In this document: positions 1 to 7,856 of the stretch, piece after piece
How positions within the stretch are numbered: the stretch's first letter is position 1
How the letters are laid out: each line of letters starts with the position of its first letter
DNA from: Litorivivens lipolytica
GTDB taxonomy: Bacteria > Pseudomonadota > Gammaproteobacteria > Pseudomonadales > Spongiibacteraceae
DNA: 64,000 bases
NCBI RefSeq assembly: GCF_014191715.1
Contig: NZ_JACHWY010000002.1
Location: forward strand, 124,001-188,000
Reading direction: 5' to 3'
Notes under the pieces: model-generated
Database searches by the model: none
Told to the model about the DNA's origin: nothing
The model's input: the letters and a program-made list of their open reading frames with translations, nothing else
Translations under genes and position numbers: made by a program

Positions 1-321
1 GATGATTTCCAGATTGGGGTAGGATTGTTCACGCAGTGAAAGCACGGTGGTTTCCAGCGTTTCCGCCTCGTTGTAGCCGGGCAGAAGAATCGAAACCAGC
101 GGTTGCTTGTGGGCCAGATACTGTCGGAAACGGACTTTCTCCGGCGGCTCGGGCCTGAAGATCATCGCCAGCACGATCAGCTCTGACAGCATGTAGCGTG
201 GCACCGACAGGAATACAAAGGGCCACATAATCAGGGCCAGCTCCCACAAGGTGAGCGATTCCACCAGTGCCCAGCAACTTTGCCAGAACTGATTGAAGGT
301 GATGGAGAGTTCGTTAAGCAT
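1..321 (-). CDS. GT2 glycosyltransferase, N-terminal part (runs off left edge)
   Basis: Reading the minus strand from the ATG at 321 gives 107 open codons to the window edge. Residues about 22-55 are hydrophobic with one or two membrane segments. They are followed by VSILLPGYNEAETLETT, the first strand and loop of a family 2 glycosyltransferase (nucleotide-sugar binding). Membrane GT2 enzymes of this layout polymerise exopolysaccharides (BcsA/PgaC-like), but acceptor and sugar cannot be told from this fragment. It begins 11 bases after the TackOD1 gene ends, so the two are probably cotranscribed with the TolC-like gene. The catalytic DxD and QxxRW regions lie outside the window. Confidence 0.72.
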   Translation of the reverse strand, partial: MLNELSITFNQFWQSCWALVESLTLWELALIMWPFVFLSVPRYMLSELIVLAMIFRPEPPEKVRFRQYLAHKQPLVSILLPGYNEAETLETTVLSLREQSYPNLEII

Positions 322-332
322 GCTCTTCACCT

Positions 333-1754
333 TCAGGCGTAGCGATCGGCTTGATCAGCGACGATGGGGGCATCGTTATCCTCCACTTCACTGATCGACA
401 GATCGATACCGGCTTCGCGCAAAACTGCTTTTTCCAGCTGCCGGCAGGTAGGCGTCCGGCGCTCCGGTGAATCGTGCAGCACGATCATTAATTCATCGTT
501 GCGGCGCTCAACGCAGAGCAGGGATTCGCTGGCCACTTGCTGGATGACCATGCGCGCGGTTTGCAGTTCTTCGTCGGCATCCTCTCCCGGCGATGACAGG
601 CACGCGCTGTAGATGGTGGTCGGGTTGTCATTGTCGTCAGCAACCTTGAGTACCACGCGCGCAATCGCATCCATGGCTTTGGAGCGCTTGCGGCCAGCAG
701 GTCTTGGCTTCTTTGGTTTAGCCGGTGCGCTATCTTGCAAGGCCGCCTGCTGGGGATTCCAGGTGCCGGTTCGGGCGACCGTCATGGCATTCTGCGTCAG
801 CGAGTAGCTGCTGATATTCACAGGTCGCAGGTCCGCCGGCGAGTGGTAGGTATTGCAGGCAGCACACCAGGCCTGCAGTACCGGTTCGGTCGCCCAGAAG
901 TTGCAGTCGCCGCAGACGACAAATTGACCGGGCCGGTTGTACTCAACGCCGATATGCTGAACATCGCCATGACATTTCGGGCAGCGAGGGCGGCCGGTCA
1001 CCATGAACTCCGCTTCCGGGGCGACATAGCCACAGCGAAAGTGGTGAATGGATTCCTGGGCTTCCAGGTTGGTGGAGTTGCATTCCGGGCACAGCTCCTT
1101 TGCGCATACCCGGTAACTACTGCAGTCAGGGCAGGTGAAAATGCGGTCTACATGTTTGACGCTGACCACCGTATGGCGTGCCATATCATCCATCAGTTCC
1201 CGCACATCACCGGCGCCACCGCCGAGGATGATTTCCGCGAGTGGGAAACTGTAGGCCTGATGCTCGTCGGGTGAGACCAGCGGCTCCAGTTTGCTACCCC
1301 GGGTGTAGAGATACTGCAGCAGCGTCAGCGGCCGGTCGTCCGCCGCCGGCTTAACCGCGCGCAACTGTCGATAGAGCATCGACAGAGTAAGGGACATTTC
1401 CTTCAGCTGCTCGCTATCGGGGCGCGGCGGTAGTATCCCGTCGGTGAGCTGCTCGAGTAAGGGATCTGACGCGTGATCCGCCAGGCCGATCACAGCAATA
1501 GGCCGCAAACAATTTTCCGGGTGGGCGCGGGTATCGCGCACCAGCTGGAGGATCTTGTGCTTGTCATAGCCGGTAATCACCAGCGGCAGTGTCCGTCGAT
1601 CAATTGCTTTATCGAGCACCGGGGCACCGAAGATCGAGCGAACAGCGGAGGCTTCGTCGGTAACCCGGTCAAATTCCTTGAGCTCAATCAACTCGTAATT
1701 GAGGGTGTGGCTTTCGGCTAACGATGTGGTGTTGTTCCGCAGTACTGAAACCAT
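333..1754 (-). CDS. TackOD1-type zinc-ribbon protein with receiver-like N-terminus
   Basis: Predicted cytoplasmic protein of 473 residues. I chose the ATG at 1754 because AAGGAG sits just upstream; a longer reading to 1850 would run into the TolC gene. The middle third carries a chain of Cys pairs (CPDC, CPEC, CPKC, CGDC, CAAC) plus an HHFRCG motif, matching the TackOD1 metal-binding output domain as I know it. The N-terminal 150 residues look like a degenerate receiver/Rossmann module with no clear phospho-acceptor. A basic linker (PKKPRPAGRKRSK) leads to a last ~120 residues resembling a decayed GGDEF fold, with RRNDELMIVL where RxGGDEF would be. The family has no established function. Its place between an export protein and a GT2 suggests a regulatory or scaffold role in polysaccharide synthesis (inference). 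Confidence 0.7.
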   Translation of the reverse strand: MVSVLRNNTTSLAESHTLNYELIELKEFDRVTDEASAVRSIFGAPVLDKAIDRRTLPLVITGYDKHKILQLVRDTRAHPENCLRPIAVIGLADHASDPLLEQLTDGILPPRPDSEQLKEMSLTLSMLYRQLRAVKPAADDRPLTLLQYLYTRGSKLEPLVSPDEHQAYSFPLAEIILGGGAGDVRELMDDMARHTVVSVKHVDRIFTCPDCSSYRVCAKELCPECNSTNLEAQESIHHFRCGYVAPEAEFMVTGRPRCPKCHGDVQHIGVEYNRPGQFVVCGDCNFWATEPVLQAWCAACNTYHSPADLRPVNISSYSLTQNAMTVARTGTWNPQQAALQDSAPAKPKKPRPAGRKRSKAMDAIARVVLKVADDNDNPTTIYSACLSSPGEDADEELQTARMVIQQVASESLLCVERRNDELMIVLHDSPERRTPTCRQLEKAVLREAGIDLSISEVEDNDAPIVADQADRYA

Positions 1755-1764
1755 GGTTTTCTCC

Positions 1765-3228
1765 TTAACATTCATACAGCGGAGCGCAAATTGCGTTCTC
1801 GCTTGCCAGATTGCTTTCGCGGAAATTGCCGGCCAGATAATCGGGCTCATTAACAGCCCAAGTCAGAACATTGGCCAGCCACTCGCCGCGTTCGCGCCAG
1901 GTATCGGCGACGCGCAGCCAGAAGCGGGCGGTTTCGACATCAATCTGCCAGGGGTGAGGTGCCCGGCCGGAGCCCGGTTGCGACGCGCGGGTTCGCATTT
2001 GCTCGAGAATTCGGCTTTGCTGACGCATCCGCTCAGTTGCGCGGCTCAGGGCGGCGACGGACTGACTCCACTGGTTGCGAAGGTCAATCAGTTCGCGTTG
2101 GCGTTCCAACAAAGCATCGGCCGCCTCGCGACGACGTGCTTCGGCTTGGTAACGCAGGGCTTTGCCTTCGTAGTAATCGCTGGCGCCCAGTGGAATGGTC
2201 AGCACGGCCCCCATCTGCGGGCCATCTTCCCGGTCACTGCCGTTGACGCCCCGGCTTTGAAATACCTGACCGGCGTAGAGATCGAGATTGATGCCATTGC
2301 CGCGATAGGATTCGGCATCTTCCTGCAGGGCTTCGGCTTCCAGCTCGAGAATTTTTGCCTGCGGCGCGTTATTCGCCAGGCGTACGATGTCATCACTACC
2401 GGGTGCGCGTTGGGGCAGTACGGTGTAGTCCATGGGAGGACGGGGCGCCGAGGGCTCAAAAGGTGAAAGACTGTCGAACGCGCTGGTAATTTCGTTGTGC
2501 AGGATAAGAGCCTCCGCCTCGTTCGCAAGTGTCGCCTCGGTAATTTCCGGCATCGACGCCTCGGCGGAGAGCTTCAGCTTTTTTTTGGCGGCCTGAATCG
2601 CATCCAGCGCCTGTGAAAGTGCGTGGTACTGATGTTTCTCGGCCCAGGCTATTGCGGATCCGCGCGCGAGCTCCGTTGCTGCTTGGCCATTCTGCTCCGA
2701 CACGCGATATTCGGCCTGGCGCAGGCGAGCTTTCGCCGCATCGACGCGCGAACCCTTGCGCAGCAACTGGTCGAGTAGTCGATAGTTCAGTCGTACATCG
2801 GAGTACTGCTCAAGACTATCGTCGGTGCCTGTGCCGTTATTGATGTTGCCGCCGAGACCATCGGGGTATTCGGCGTAGCTGGCGGTCAGGTTTAGGCCGA
2901 GATCCCCGCGCTCGGATGCCAGCGCGGCTTCGCGAGCGCGCAGCTCAAGTTCTTCCGCATTGGTGCGGTAGGACTGCTGTGATAGATGGCGTAGTTGACT
3001 GATAAAGTTCAACCACTGCTGGGCGGGTTCTGACAGAGTCTGATTTTGAATGGCAGCGTCTGCGCTCGCGTCTGACACAGCTTCTTGAGCGAAAGCCGTC
3101 ATCGGCGTCAGCGTGACGCTAAGTGCGGTGATCGCTGCGACTAGGCGCCGCTTGCGCGGTTGCGCTTTTGCCATTCCGGGTTGGGTCTTTTTCGGTTGTT
3201 TGCTGTTCACGTGTCTATCCCCACTCAT
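1765..3228 (-). CDS. TolC-family outer-membrane efflux/export protein
   Basis: 487 residues. The ATG at 3228 follows GGAGGCGAAACAA, a strong ribosome site that lies in a hairpin. A basic N-terminus and hydrophobic stretch ending in AFAQEA form a signal peptide at about residues 25-50. The mature part is long alpha-helical heptad-rich sequence, with the LNYRLLDQLLRKGSRVDAAKARLRQAE and LTIPLG type segments of TolC-like trimeric channels. Such proteins carry substrates across the outer membrane with an inner-membrane partner and adaptor; neither partner is in the window. It heads a leftward operon with the TackOD1 and GT2 genes and has a sigma-54 promoter 80 bases upstream, so polysaccharide or glycolipid export is plausible. 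An efflux role cannot be excluded. Confidence 0.75.
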   Translation of the reverse strand: MSGDRHVNSKQPKKTQPGMAKAQPRKRRLVAAITALSVTLTPMTAFAQEAVSDASADAAIQNQTLSEPAQQWLNFISQLRHLSQQSYRTNAEELELRAREAALASERGDLGLNLTASYAEYPDGLGGNINNGTGTDDSLEQYSDVRLNYRLLDQLLRKGSRVDAAKARLRQAEYRVSEQNGQAATELARGSAIAWAEKHQYHALSQALDAIQAAKKKLKLSAEASMPEITEATLANEAEALILHNEITSAFDSLSPFEPSAPRPPMDYTVLPQRAPGSDDIVRLANNAPQAKILELEAEALQEDAESYRGNGINLDLYAGQVFQSRGVNGSDREDGPQMGAVLTIPLGASDYYEGKALRYQAEARRREAADALLERQRELIDLRNQWSQSVAALSRATERMRQQSRILEQMRTRASQPGSGRAPHPWQIDVETARFWLRVADTWRERGEWLANVLTWAVNEPDYLAGNFRESNLASENAICAPLYEC

Positions 3229-3232
3229 TTGT

Positions 3233-3249
3233 TTCGCCTCCGAGGCGAA
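3233..3249 (-). promoter_or_regulatory. RBS-sequestering hairpin before the TolC-like gene
   Basis: TTCGCCTC and GAGGCGAA are complementary across a one-base centre and include the GGAGG of the TolC-like gene, ending five bases before its ATG. In the transcript from the sigma-54 promoter the ribosome site would be paired. A smaller CCGC-TTCT-GCGG hairpin lies just upstream. Translational control is inference. Confidence 0.5.
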
Positions 3250-3307
3250 GGGTTGTACAAATGGCTAACCGCTTCTGCGGCTTTCCAATCCTTTTGCTTG
3301 GCTCTAT

Positions 3308-3323
3308 GGCAAGAGCTGTGCCA
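3308..3323 (-). promoter_or_regulatory. Sigma-54 (-24/-12) promoter of the TolC-TackOD1-GT2 operon
   Basis: On the minus strand the sequence reads TGGCAC-AGCTC-TTGCC, an exact match to TGGCAC-N5-TTGC with ten bases between the GG and GC. Expected transcription start is near 3297, giving a leader of about 70 bases. The same bases can also fold as a weak hairpin, but the promoter reading explains them better. Confidence 0.82.
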
Positions 3324-3340
3324 TCTGTAAAAAACCTCGT

Positions 3341-3366
3341 AAAAACAGGCCTCTTAGCAGGCCTGT
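3341..3366 (-). terminator. Rho-independent-type hairpin facing left in the divergent region
   Basis: ACAGGCCT-CTTAGC-AGGCCTGT is a perfect 8-bp inverted repeat, and on the minus strand it is followed by TTTTT. It sits upstream of the sigma-54 start site, so it would stop only leftward transcripts starting further upstream. It may insulate the TolC operon. Confidence 0.5.
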
Positions 3367-3408
3367 CGAAGTTTGCTGAGTGACTGCGGTGACAAAGCGG
3401 GGGCAGGT

Positions 3409-3426
3409 TGTCGCAGGGTAGCAACA
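3409..3426. promoter_or_regulatory. GlrR-type operator, site 1
   Basis: TGTCGC-AGGGTA-GCAACA, an inverted repeat close to TGTC-N10-GACA, the GlrR site known from enterobacterial glmY/glmZ promoters (from memory). Its centre is about 96 bases upstream of the -24 GG of the leftward sigma-54 promoter, a normal enhancer distance. Confidence 0.6.
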
Positions 3427-3475
3427 GCTCCTCAGGGGGCATTCGCTAAGTGCTTGCTGTGCAAGAAAAATAAAA

Positions 3476-3493
3476 TGTTGCCTGACTGCGACA
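3476..3493. promoter_or_regulatory. GlrR-type operator, site 2
   Basis: TGTTGC-CTGACT-GCGACA, essentially the mirror image of site 1 and 67 bases from it. Its centre is about 101 bases upstream of the -24 GG of the rightward sigma-54 promoter. The symmetric arrangement suggests one enhancer region serving both divergent promoters. Confidence 0.6.
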
Positions 3494-3583
3494 GGCCCCT
3501 GTGTCGTCGCCACAATCGACCTTCGGGGGGGCACTTTTCGGTGTTAAAAAATCTACAAACCAAGGACTGCGCCGCTGCGAAAA

Positions 3584-3598
3584 GGGCCCGGAATTTGC
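3584..3598 (+). promoter_or_regulatory. Probable sigma-54 promoter of the coiled-coil gene
   Basis: GGGCCC-GGAAT-TTGC keeps the invariant GG and GC with ten bases between them, but differs from TGGCAC at two positions. It lies 75 bases before the ATG at 3673 and is divergent from the TolC operon promoter. Confidence 0.6.
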
Positions 3599-3672
3599 AC
3601 TGGTAATTTCAATAGACTTAAAAAGTTCGCGTCGGCGGATAAATTCAATAGAGACTCAGGAGTGGGGAAAGA

Positions 3673-4407
3673 ATGAAGGGTGGTTCGGGTGTTAAGGGTG
3701 CTTGCGGGAAAGAACATCATGCGCAAGTCTCTGTAGCACAATTGCGCACAGCACTGCACAGCGAAGCAGAGGCCATGAAGGAATTGCTGGCTGTCGTCGA
3801 CGATCAGTCTGCAGCGCTAAAGCCCGTGCAACGTAATCCGCACAAGGATACCCGACGTCGAAAACTGGTGACGGCGTTAAGCCACGTTGGCGGTGAAGAC
3901 CTGCAGCGAGCTCGCATGGAGGTGAGTCAATCTGCCGACCGACTCTACCAAGTTGCTGCGGAAGTCGATCGCCACAACGCAGAGATACAGGCCTTGCCTT
4001 TGTTGCGGGGCCTGTTCCGGCGTCGCGCGATGTTGCGCAGAGCTGAGGAGCTGGAAGCCAAGCGCCGCGCAGCGATGGCTGACTACGAGCAGGCCAGGCA
4101 GCGTGCTGATGCGTTGTTTCGTTCTCTGGCAACTCCGGAAAATATTTCCGAGGTCATTCGTGTGTCGCGCGAGATGCGCAGCCGTGTGCGTGTGGCAACG
4201 AATACCCGAAAACACTTGAGTATTAAAAAACGCCTCTTGCTCGACAACCTCAATTTGTGTGAGGAGATCGACAGCCTGTTGTGTCTTCTAAAGCCAGACG
4301 AAAAAATTGCTGTGCACGAAACCGATGTGCAGGAATTGATACACGATGACGAATTCAAGTCGTCATTAAGAGACAGAGTAAGTAGCGAACAGCGTCTCCA
4401 GAAATAA
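3673..4407 (+). CDS. Coiled-coil protein of unknown function
   Basis: 244 residues, not recognised. ATG follows AGGAGTGGGGAAAGA. There is no signal peptide or membrane segment. The protein is rich in Ala, Arg, Glu and Leu with long heptad-like helices, notably around residues 75-165 (RRRAMLRRAEELEAKRRAAMADY type). The first residues contain two Cys (GGSGVKGACGKEH). It is transcribed away from the TolC operon from its own likely sigma-54 promoter and lies just before glmS, so it probably belongs to the same regulon. A structural or adaptor role is a guess from composition only. Confidence 0.7.
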   Translation: MKGGSGVKGACGKEHHAQVSVAQLRTALHSEAEAMKELLAVVDDQSAALKPVQRNPHKDTRRRKLVTALSHVGGEDLQRARMEVSQSADRLYQVAAEVDRHNAEIQALPLLRGLFRRRAMLRRAEELEAKRRAAMADYEQARQRADALFRSLATPENISEVIRVSREMRSRVRVATNTRKHLSIKKRLLLDNLNLCEEIDSLLCLLKPDEKIAVHETDVQELIHDDEFKSSLRDRVSSEQRLQK

Positions 4408-4481
4408 AGCCTTTTATCTGCGTCACAATTTTATTTCCGCTCAATGCCTAAACAGCTCCCTAAACCGCGTTAATAACGGTC

Positions 4482-4504
4482 GGGCTGTGAAATAGTAACA
4501 GCCC
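4482..4504 (+). terminator. Hairpin between the coiled-coil gene and glmS
   Basis: GGGCTGT-N9-ACAGCCC. The same GGGCTG/CAGCCC arms recur at 4520-4534, overlapping the glmS -24 box, so alternative pairings are possible. There is no T-tract, so termination is uncertain. Confidence 0.35.
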
Positions 4505-4523
4505 TCCGACATAAGCCGTGGGC

Positions 4524-4539
4524 TGGCACAGCCCTTGCA
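4524..4539 (+). promoter_or_regulatory. Sigma-54 (-24/-12) promoter of glmS
   Basis: TGGCAC-AGCCC-TTGCA, an exact consensus match with ten bases between GG and GC. Expected start is near 4550, giving an 80-base leader. I did not find a clear TGTYGC-N6-GCRACA operator at the matching enhancer distance. Confidence 0.82.
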
Positions 4540-4629
4540 AAATCGCACTCCAGGAATCAACGCAAATCGCGATCGCCGTTCTTCATCAAAAGGGCGCGTC
4601 GCAATCACAACTGATATTGGAGAGAGTGT

Positions 4630-6459
4630 ATGTGTGGATTAGTTGCAGCAATTGCCAAGCACGATGTAGTGCCTTCACTGTTGGAGGGGCTACGCCGTCT
4701 TGAATACCGAGGTTATGACTCCGCTGGCGTTGCGGCGCTCAATGGCGTCGGTCTAAAAAGCGCGCGTGCGCTGGGTAATGTGGAAGCTCTGACCCAGCGG
4801 CTCAGTGAGCAGCGGTTGTCAGGTAACCTGGGTATCGGGCATACCCGCTGGGCGACACACGGTGAGCCTTCGGAGCGCAATGCCCACCCGCATCTTTCGC
4901 GCGGTGAGATTGCTGTTGTACATAACGGCATCATTGAGAATCATGATGCCCTGCGCGATGAACTGATCGCTGCCGGTTATGAATTTGAATCTCAAACCGA
5001 CACAGAAGTTGTCGCTCACCTGATTCATAGCTATCACCAGACTGAGCCGTCCTTGCAGCAGGCGGTATTGAAGGCAACGCGTCGTCTGGAAGGGACTTTT
5101 GCGCTGGCGGTGATAAGCGCGCACAACGATCACGAGCTGATTGCTGCACGTCGCGGCAGCCCGCTGTTGATTGGTGTCGCGGATGGTGAGGCTTATATTG
5201 CTTCCGACGTGACGGCACTGCTGCCGATAACCCGACACTATATTTCACTGGAAGACGGTGATGTGGCTGAAGTCAGTGCCGAGTCGGTGAATATTGTTGA
5301 TGAGAACGGTGCGGTGGTTGTCCGAGAGCTCAGCCAGTCTCATCAGAGTCAGGTTGATGCCACCAAGGGCATCTATGACCACTTTATGCAAAAAGAAATT
5401 TTTGAACAGGACACCGTACTGGAGCGGACACTATTACCTGCGCTTAAAAACGGACTGGTCAATGAGGCTGCACTGGGTGATAACGCGGCTGAACTGTTAA
5501 AGGATATTGAACACGTTCACATCGTGGCCTGTGGGACGAGTTATCACGCCGGGATGGTAGCCAGCTATACGCTCGAATCGCTGTGCGGCGTCACCTGTAA
5601 GGTCGAGTTGGCCAGTGAATATCGCTACCGCAGAGTCGTGGTAAAACCGAAAACCCTCTTTGTTACGCTCTCGCAATCGGGAGAAACCGCCGATACGCTG
5701 GCTGCCCTGCGTTTTGCCAAACGTCAGCCCTATCAAGCGACGCTGGCTATCTGTAACGTGCCGGAGAGCTCGCTGGTGCGTGAATCCCAATTGGTATTCC
5801 TGACCCAGGCCGGGCCCGAAATTGGCGTGGCTTCCACCAAGGCCTTCACCACCCAGCTGATGAATATGTCGCTGCTGGCCGTATTGCTGGCGCGCTATCA
5901 AGGGCTCAGCCAGCACCGTGAATTGGCGTTGATTGATATGTTGCGCCGAGCGCCTGAGCAGGTGCGTCGTGTCTACAGCCTCGACAATCAGATCGCCGAA
6001 TTGGCGGAGGGTATCGCTGAGCGGAACTATGCCTTGTTCCTGGGCCGCGGACAGATGTACCCGATTGCCATGGAGGGAGCGCTTAAGTTGAAAGAAATCA
6101 CCTACATGAGTGCGGAGGCTTATGCGGCGGGTGAATTGAAGCACGGCCCGTTGGCGCTGGTCGATTCCCAGGTGCCGGTCGTGGCGCTGGCGCCCTACAA
6201 CCCGTTGCTGGCAAAAATGAAATCTAATCTGGCAGAAGTGCGCGCGCGTGGCGGGCAACTGATTGTGATCGCTGATGAAGGCGCGGGCTATCGCGACGGC
6301 ACCAGCGAACGGGTGCTGACCGTGCCAAAATCCGGTGGCCTGATTTCTCCTATCGTTTACACGCTGCCTCTCCAATTGCTGGCCTATCACGCCGCGCTGT
6401 ATCGCGGTACCAACGTGGATCAACCGCGTAACCTGGCTAAATCCGTAACGGTGGAGTGA
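4630..6459 (+). CDS. glmS: Glutamine-fructose-6-phosphate aminotransferase (GlmS)
   Basis: Makes glucosamine-6-phosphate from fructose-6-phosphate and glutamine, the entry step to UDP-GlcNAc for peptidoglycan, LPS and exopolysaccharides; cytoplasmic. The 609-residue length is standard. Cys2 (MCGLVAA) is the glutaminase nucleophile. The GHTRWATHG and HNGIIEN blocks follow, then two SIS domains with CGTSYHAG, SQSGETADT and the C-terminal AKSVTVE. GGAGAGAG precedes the ATG. It is preceded by a sigma-54 promoter and followed after 3 bases by a secreted GH18-like gene, then by a GlrK/GlrR-type system. In enterobacteria GlrR raises GlmS indirectly through sRNAs; here control may be direct (inference). 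Confidence 0.98.
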   Translation: MCGLVAAIAKHDVVPSLLEGLRRLEYRGYDSAGVAALNGVGLKSARALGNVEALTQRLSEQRLSGNLGIGHTRWATHGEPSERNAHPHLSRGEIAVVHNGIIENHDALRDELIAAGYEFESQTDTEVVAHLIHSYHQTEPSLQQAVLKATRRLEGTFALAVISAHNDHELIAARRGSPLLIGVADGEAYIASDVTALLPITRHYISLEDGDVAEVSAESVNIVDENGAVVVRELSQSHQSQVDATKGIYDHFMQKEIFEQDTVLERTLLPALKNGLVNEAALGDNAAELLKDIEHVHIVACGTSYHAGMVASYTLESLCGVTCKVELASEYRYRRVVVKPKTLFVTLSQSGETADTLAALRFAKRQPYQATLAICNVPESSLVRESQLVFLTQAGPEIGVASTKAFTTQLMNMSLLAVLLARYQGLSQHRELALIDMLRRAPEQVRRVYSLDNQIAELAEGIAERNYALFLGRGQMYPIAMEGALKLKEITYMSAEAYAAGELKHGPLALVDSQVPVVALAPYNPLLAKMKSNLAEVRARGGQLIVIADEGAGYRDGTSERVLTVPKSGGLISPIVYTLPLQLLAYHAALYRGTNVDQPRNLAKSVTVE

Positions 6460-6462
6460 ACG

Positions 6463-7734
6463 ATGCGGCAGATTTCCTTCAATCTCCTGGCGGGTCGAAT
6501 GGCCCGCTGTTTTACCGTGTTGTTCGCTGCCCAGCTTTGTGCGCCTGCGGCGGCAGGTGACCCTGTTGCAAATGAGCGTGCGGAAGCGCGCGCAGAGGAA
6601 AGTATTGTTCCGGAAGCGCACGCGGCTTGGGTCTACGACGTGACCAACCGTCCCGGTGAGCCCAGGCGCTATGATCCCGGCTACTTTGCGACGGGGCTGA
6701 ACAACTACAACCGCAACGCGAAAGGCGGTCACAAGATTCGCCTGATTTATACCTATGCGGGCAGTCTGGAAATGTATTGCCCTGACCGGGACGCTACCCA
6801 GTGCCGGCTGGAGGACCTCATTGCGATTTATCCGCTGAATGCCGACAAGCGACTGCATGGCGCAGACGGTGAGGCAACCGTGCGCGCCTATGCTTCAAAA
6901 ATCGAGGCTTCGCTGGCGGGTGGTCCGGTCATGGTGGTGCCGGTGATTGACGGCGCGATCACTGGTGAATACGAAGGCAGTATGAAGGGCTTCAATGAAC
7001 TGCCAAGGGAGCTCGCCCGCGCCTTCGCCGACAAGGTGTCGCGAAAGGTCTGTGCCGATCCGAATGTGGCCGGCGTGCAATTTGATATTGAGCCTTTCAA
7101 TGTCAGCCAGAAGAATGGCCAGTTCTATTTCTATCAGCGCATTGCCGAGAACTTTGCAGGCACCGTACCGGCGACCTTGAGGGAGGGGGCAGTAAACTGT
7201 AAAACCGACCAATTTCCCAGGGGGCGTTTTTTCTCGGTGTTTGCTTCATCAAATCAGCTAAACCCGGAAGGGCCTGCAGCAAGAAATATTCGTGAAATAC
7301 TCACACAATTTAACAACGGCTATTTTATTGCACCGCTTTATGACTTGGGGTCAGGTCCCCCCGGCCATGCGCTCTCTGTGACGGAATACCAAAAACGGGC
7401 CGAGCGTCACGCGAAACAAATGGCAAAATGGTCTGCCAAATCAAACGTAATGTTTCAGCTCGGTGTACCCGCGTCAGCGACGGTTCACGAGCATGCCTAC
7501 TGCCGTGGTGGGGCTTGTAGCAGAGCACCGGGTGGCGCTTCCGACGTCCCCACCCAAGACGCCTATTTGCGTGCAGCACTCGACGCCATCGATAAGAGTG
7601 GTGCTCGACAGAGCCCGTATTTCAGAGGGGTTTCTGTCTGGGGCTGGACCCGGGGTGTCGCTGTTCACGGCTTGGAATTCGAACCGCAGGTTCCGCCGTG
7701 GAATGCGCTTAGTTTACTAGGGGAACGACTTTAG
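6463..7734 (+). CDS. Secreted GH18-like TIM-barrel protein
   Basis: 423 residues with a signal peptide (hydrophobic 12-30, ending AAAGDP). The segment VAGVQFDIEPF near residue 205 resembles the strand-4 DxxDxDxE motif of GH18 chitinase-like barrels, with one acidic pair (D, E) retained. NVMFQLGVPA and GVSVWGWTRG resemble later barrel strands. The exact family is not recognised. It starts 3 bases after glmS and is probably cotranscribed, which suggests it acts on an amino-sugar-containing glycan in the periplasm or outside. It could be a hydrolase, a deacetylase-like domain such as PgaB's C-terminus, or a non-catalytic binder. Several Cys (YCPDRDATQC, YCRGGAC) could form disulfides. Confidence 0.6.
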   Translation: MRQISFNLLAGRMARCFTVLFAAQLCAPAAAGDPVANERAEARAEESIVPEAHAAWVYDVTNRPGEPRRYDPGYFATGLNNYNRNAKGGHKIRLIYTYAGSLEMYCPDRDATQCRLEDLIAIYPLNADKRLHGADGEATVRAYASKIEASLAGGPVMVVPVIDGAITGEYEGSMKGFNELPRELARAFADKVSRKVCADPNVAGVQFDIEPFNVSQKNGQFYFYQRIAENFAGTVPATLREGAVNCKTDQFPRGRFFSVFASSNQLNPEGPAARNIREILTQFNNGYFIAPLYDLGSGPPGHALSVTEYQKRAERHAKQMAKWSAKSNVMFQLGVPASATVHEHAYCRGGACSRAPGGASDVPTQDAYLRAALDAIDKSGARQSPYFRGVSVWGWTRGVAVHGLEFEPQVPPWNALSLLGERL

Positions 7735-7856
7735 ACGTCCCGGTGTTGTTGCTAAGCCCATCGGTAGTGGGCACCAGTAAGGTGAATATTCACGACAACT
7801 GACAGCACACAACTGAACGAACAAGGGAAGGGTGAAGTGACGCACCCGCTTTTGAA

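Noticed and set aside
3306-3324. ATGGCA/TGCCAT hairpin as part of a riboswitch or leader before the TolC-like gene
   Set aside because: On the minus strand the same bases form an exact sigma-54 promoter, so the structure would lie at and upstream of the start site rather than in the RNA. I also could not match the leader to c-di-GMP, fluoride or other riboswitch cores.
4256-4273. TGTG-N10-GACA as a GlrR site for glmS
   Set aside because: It matches only part of the motif, lies inside a coding region and is about 260 bases from the promoter, unlike the other sites (84-101 bases).
5497-6858. 453-codon open frame opposite glmS
   Set aside because: Antisense shadow of glmS and the start of the next gene; composition rich in Arg, His and Gln, as expected of a shadow frame.
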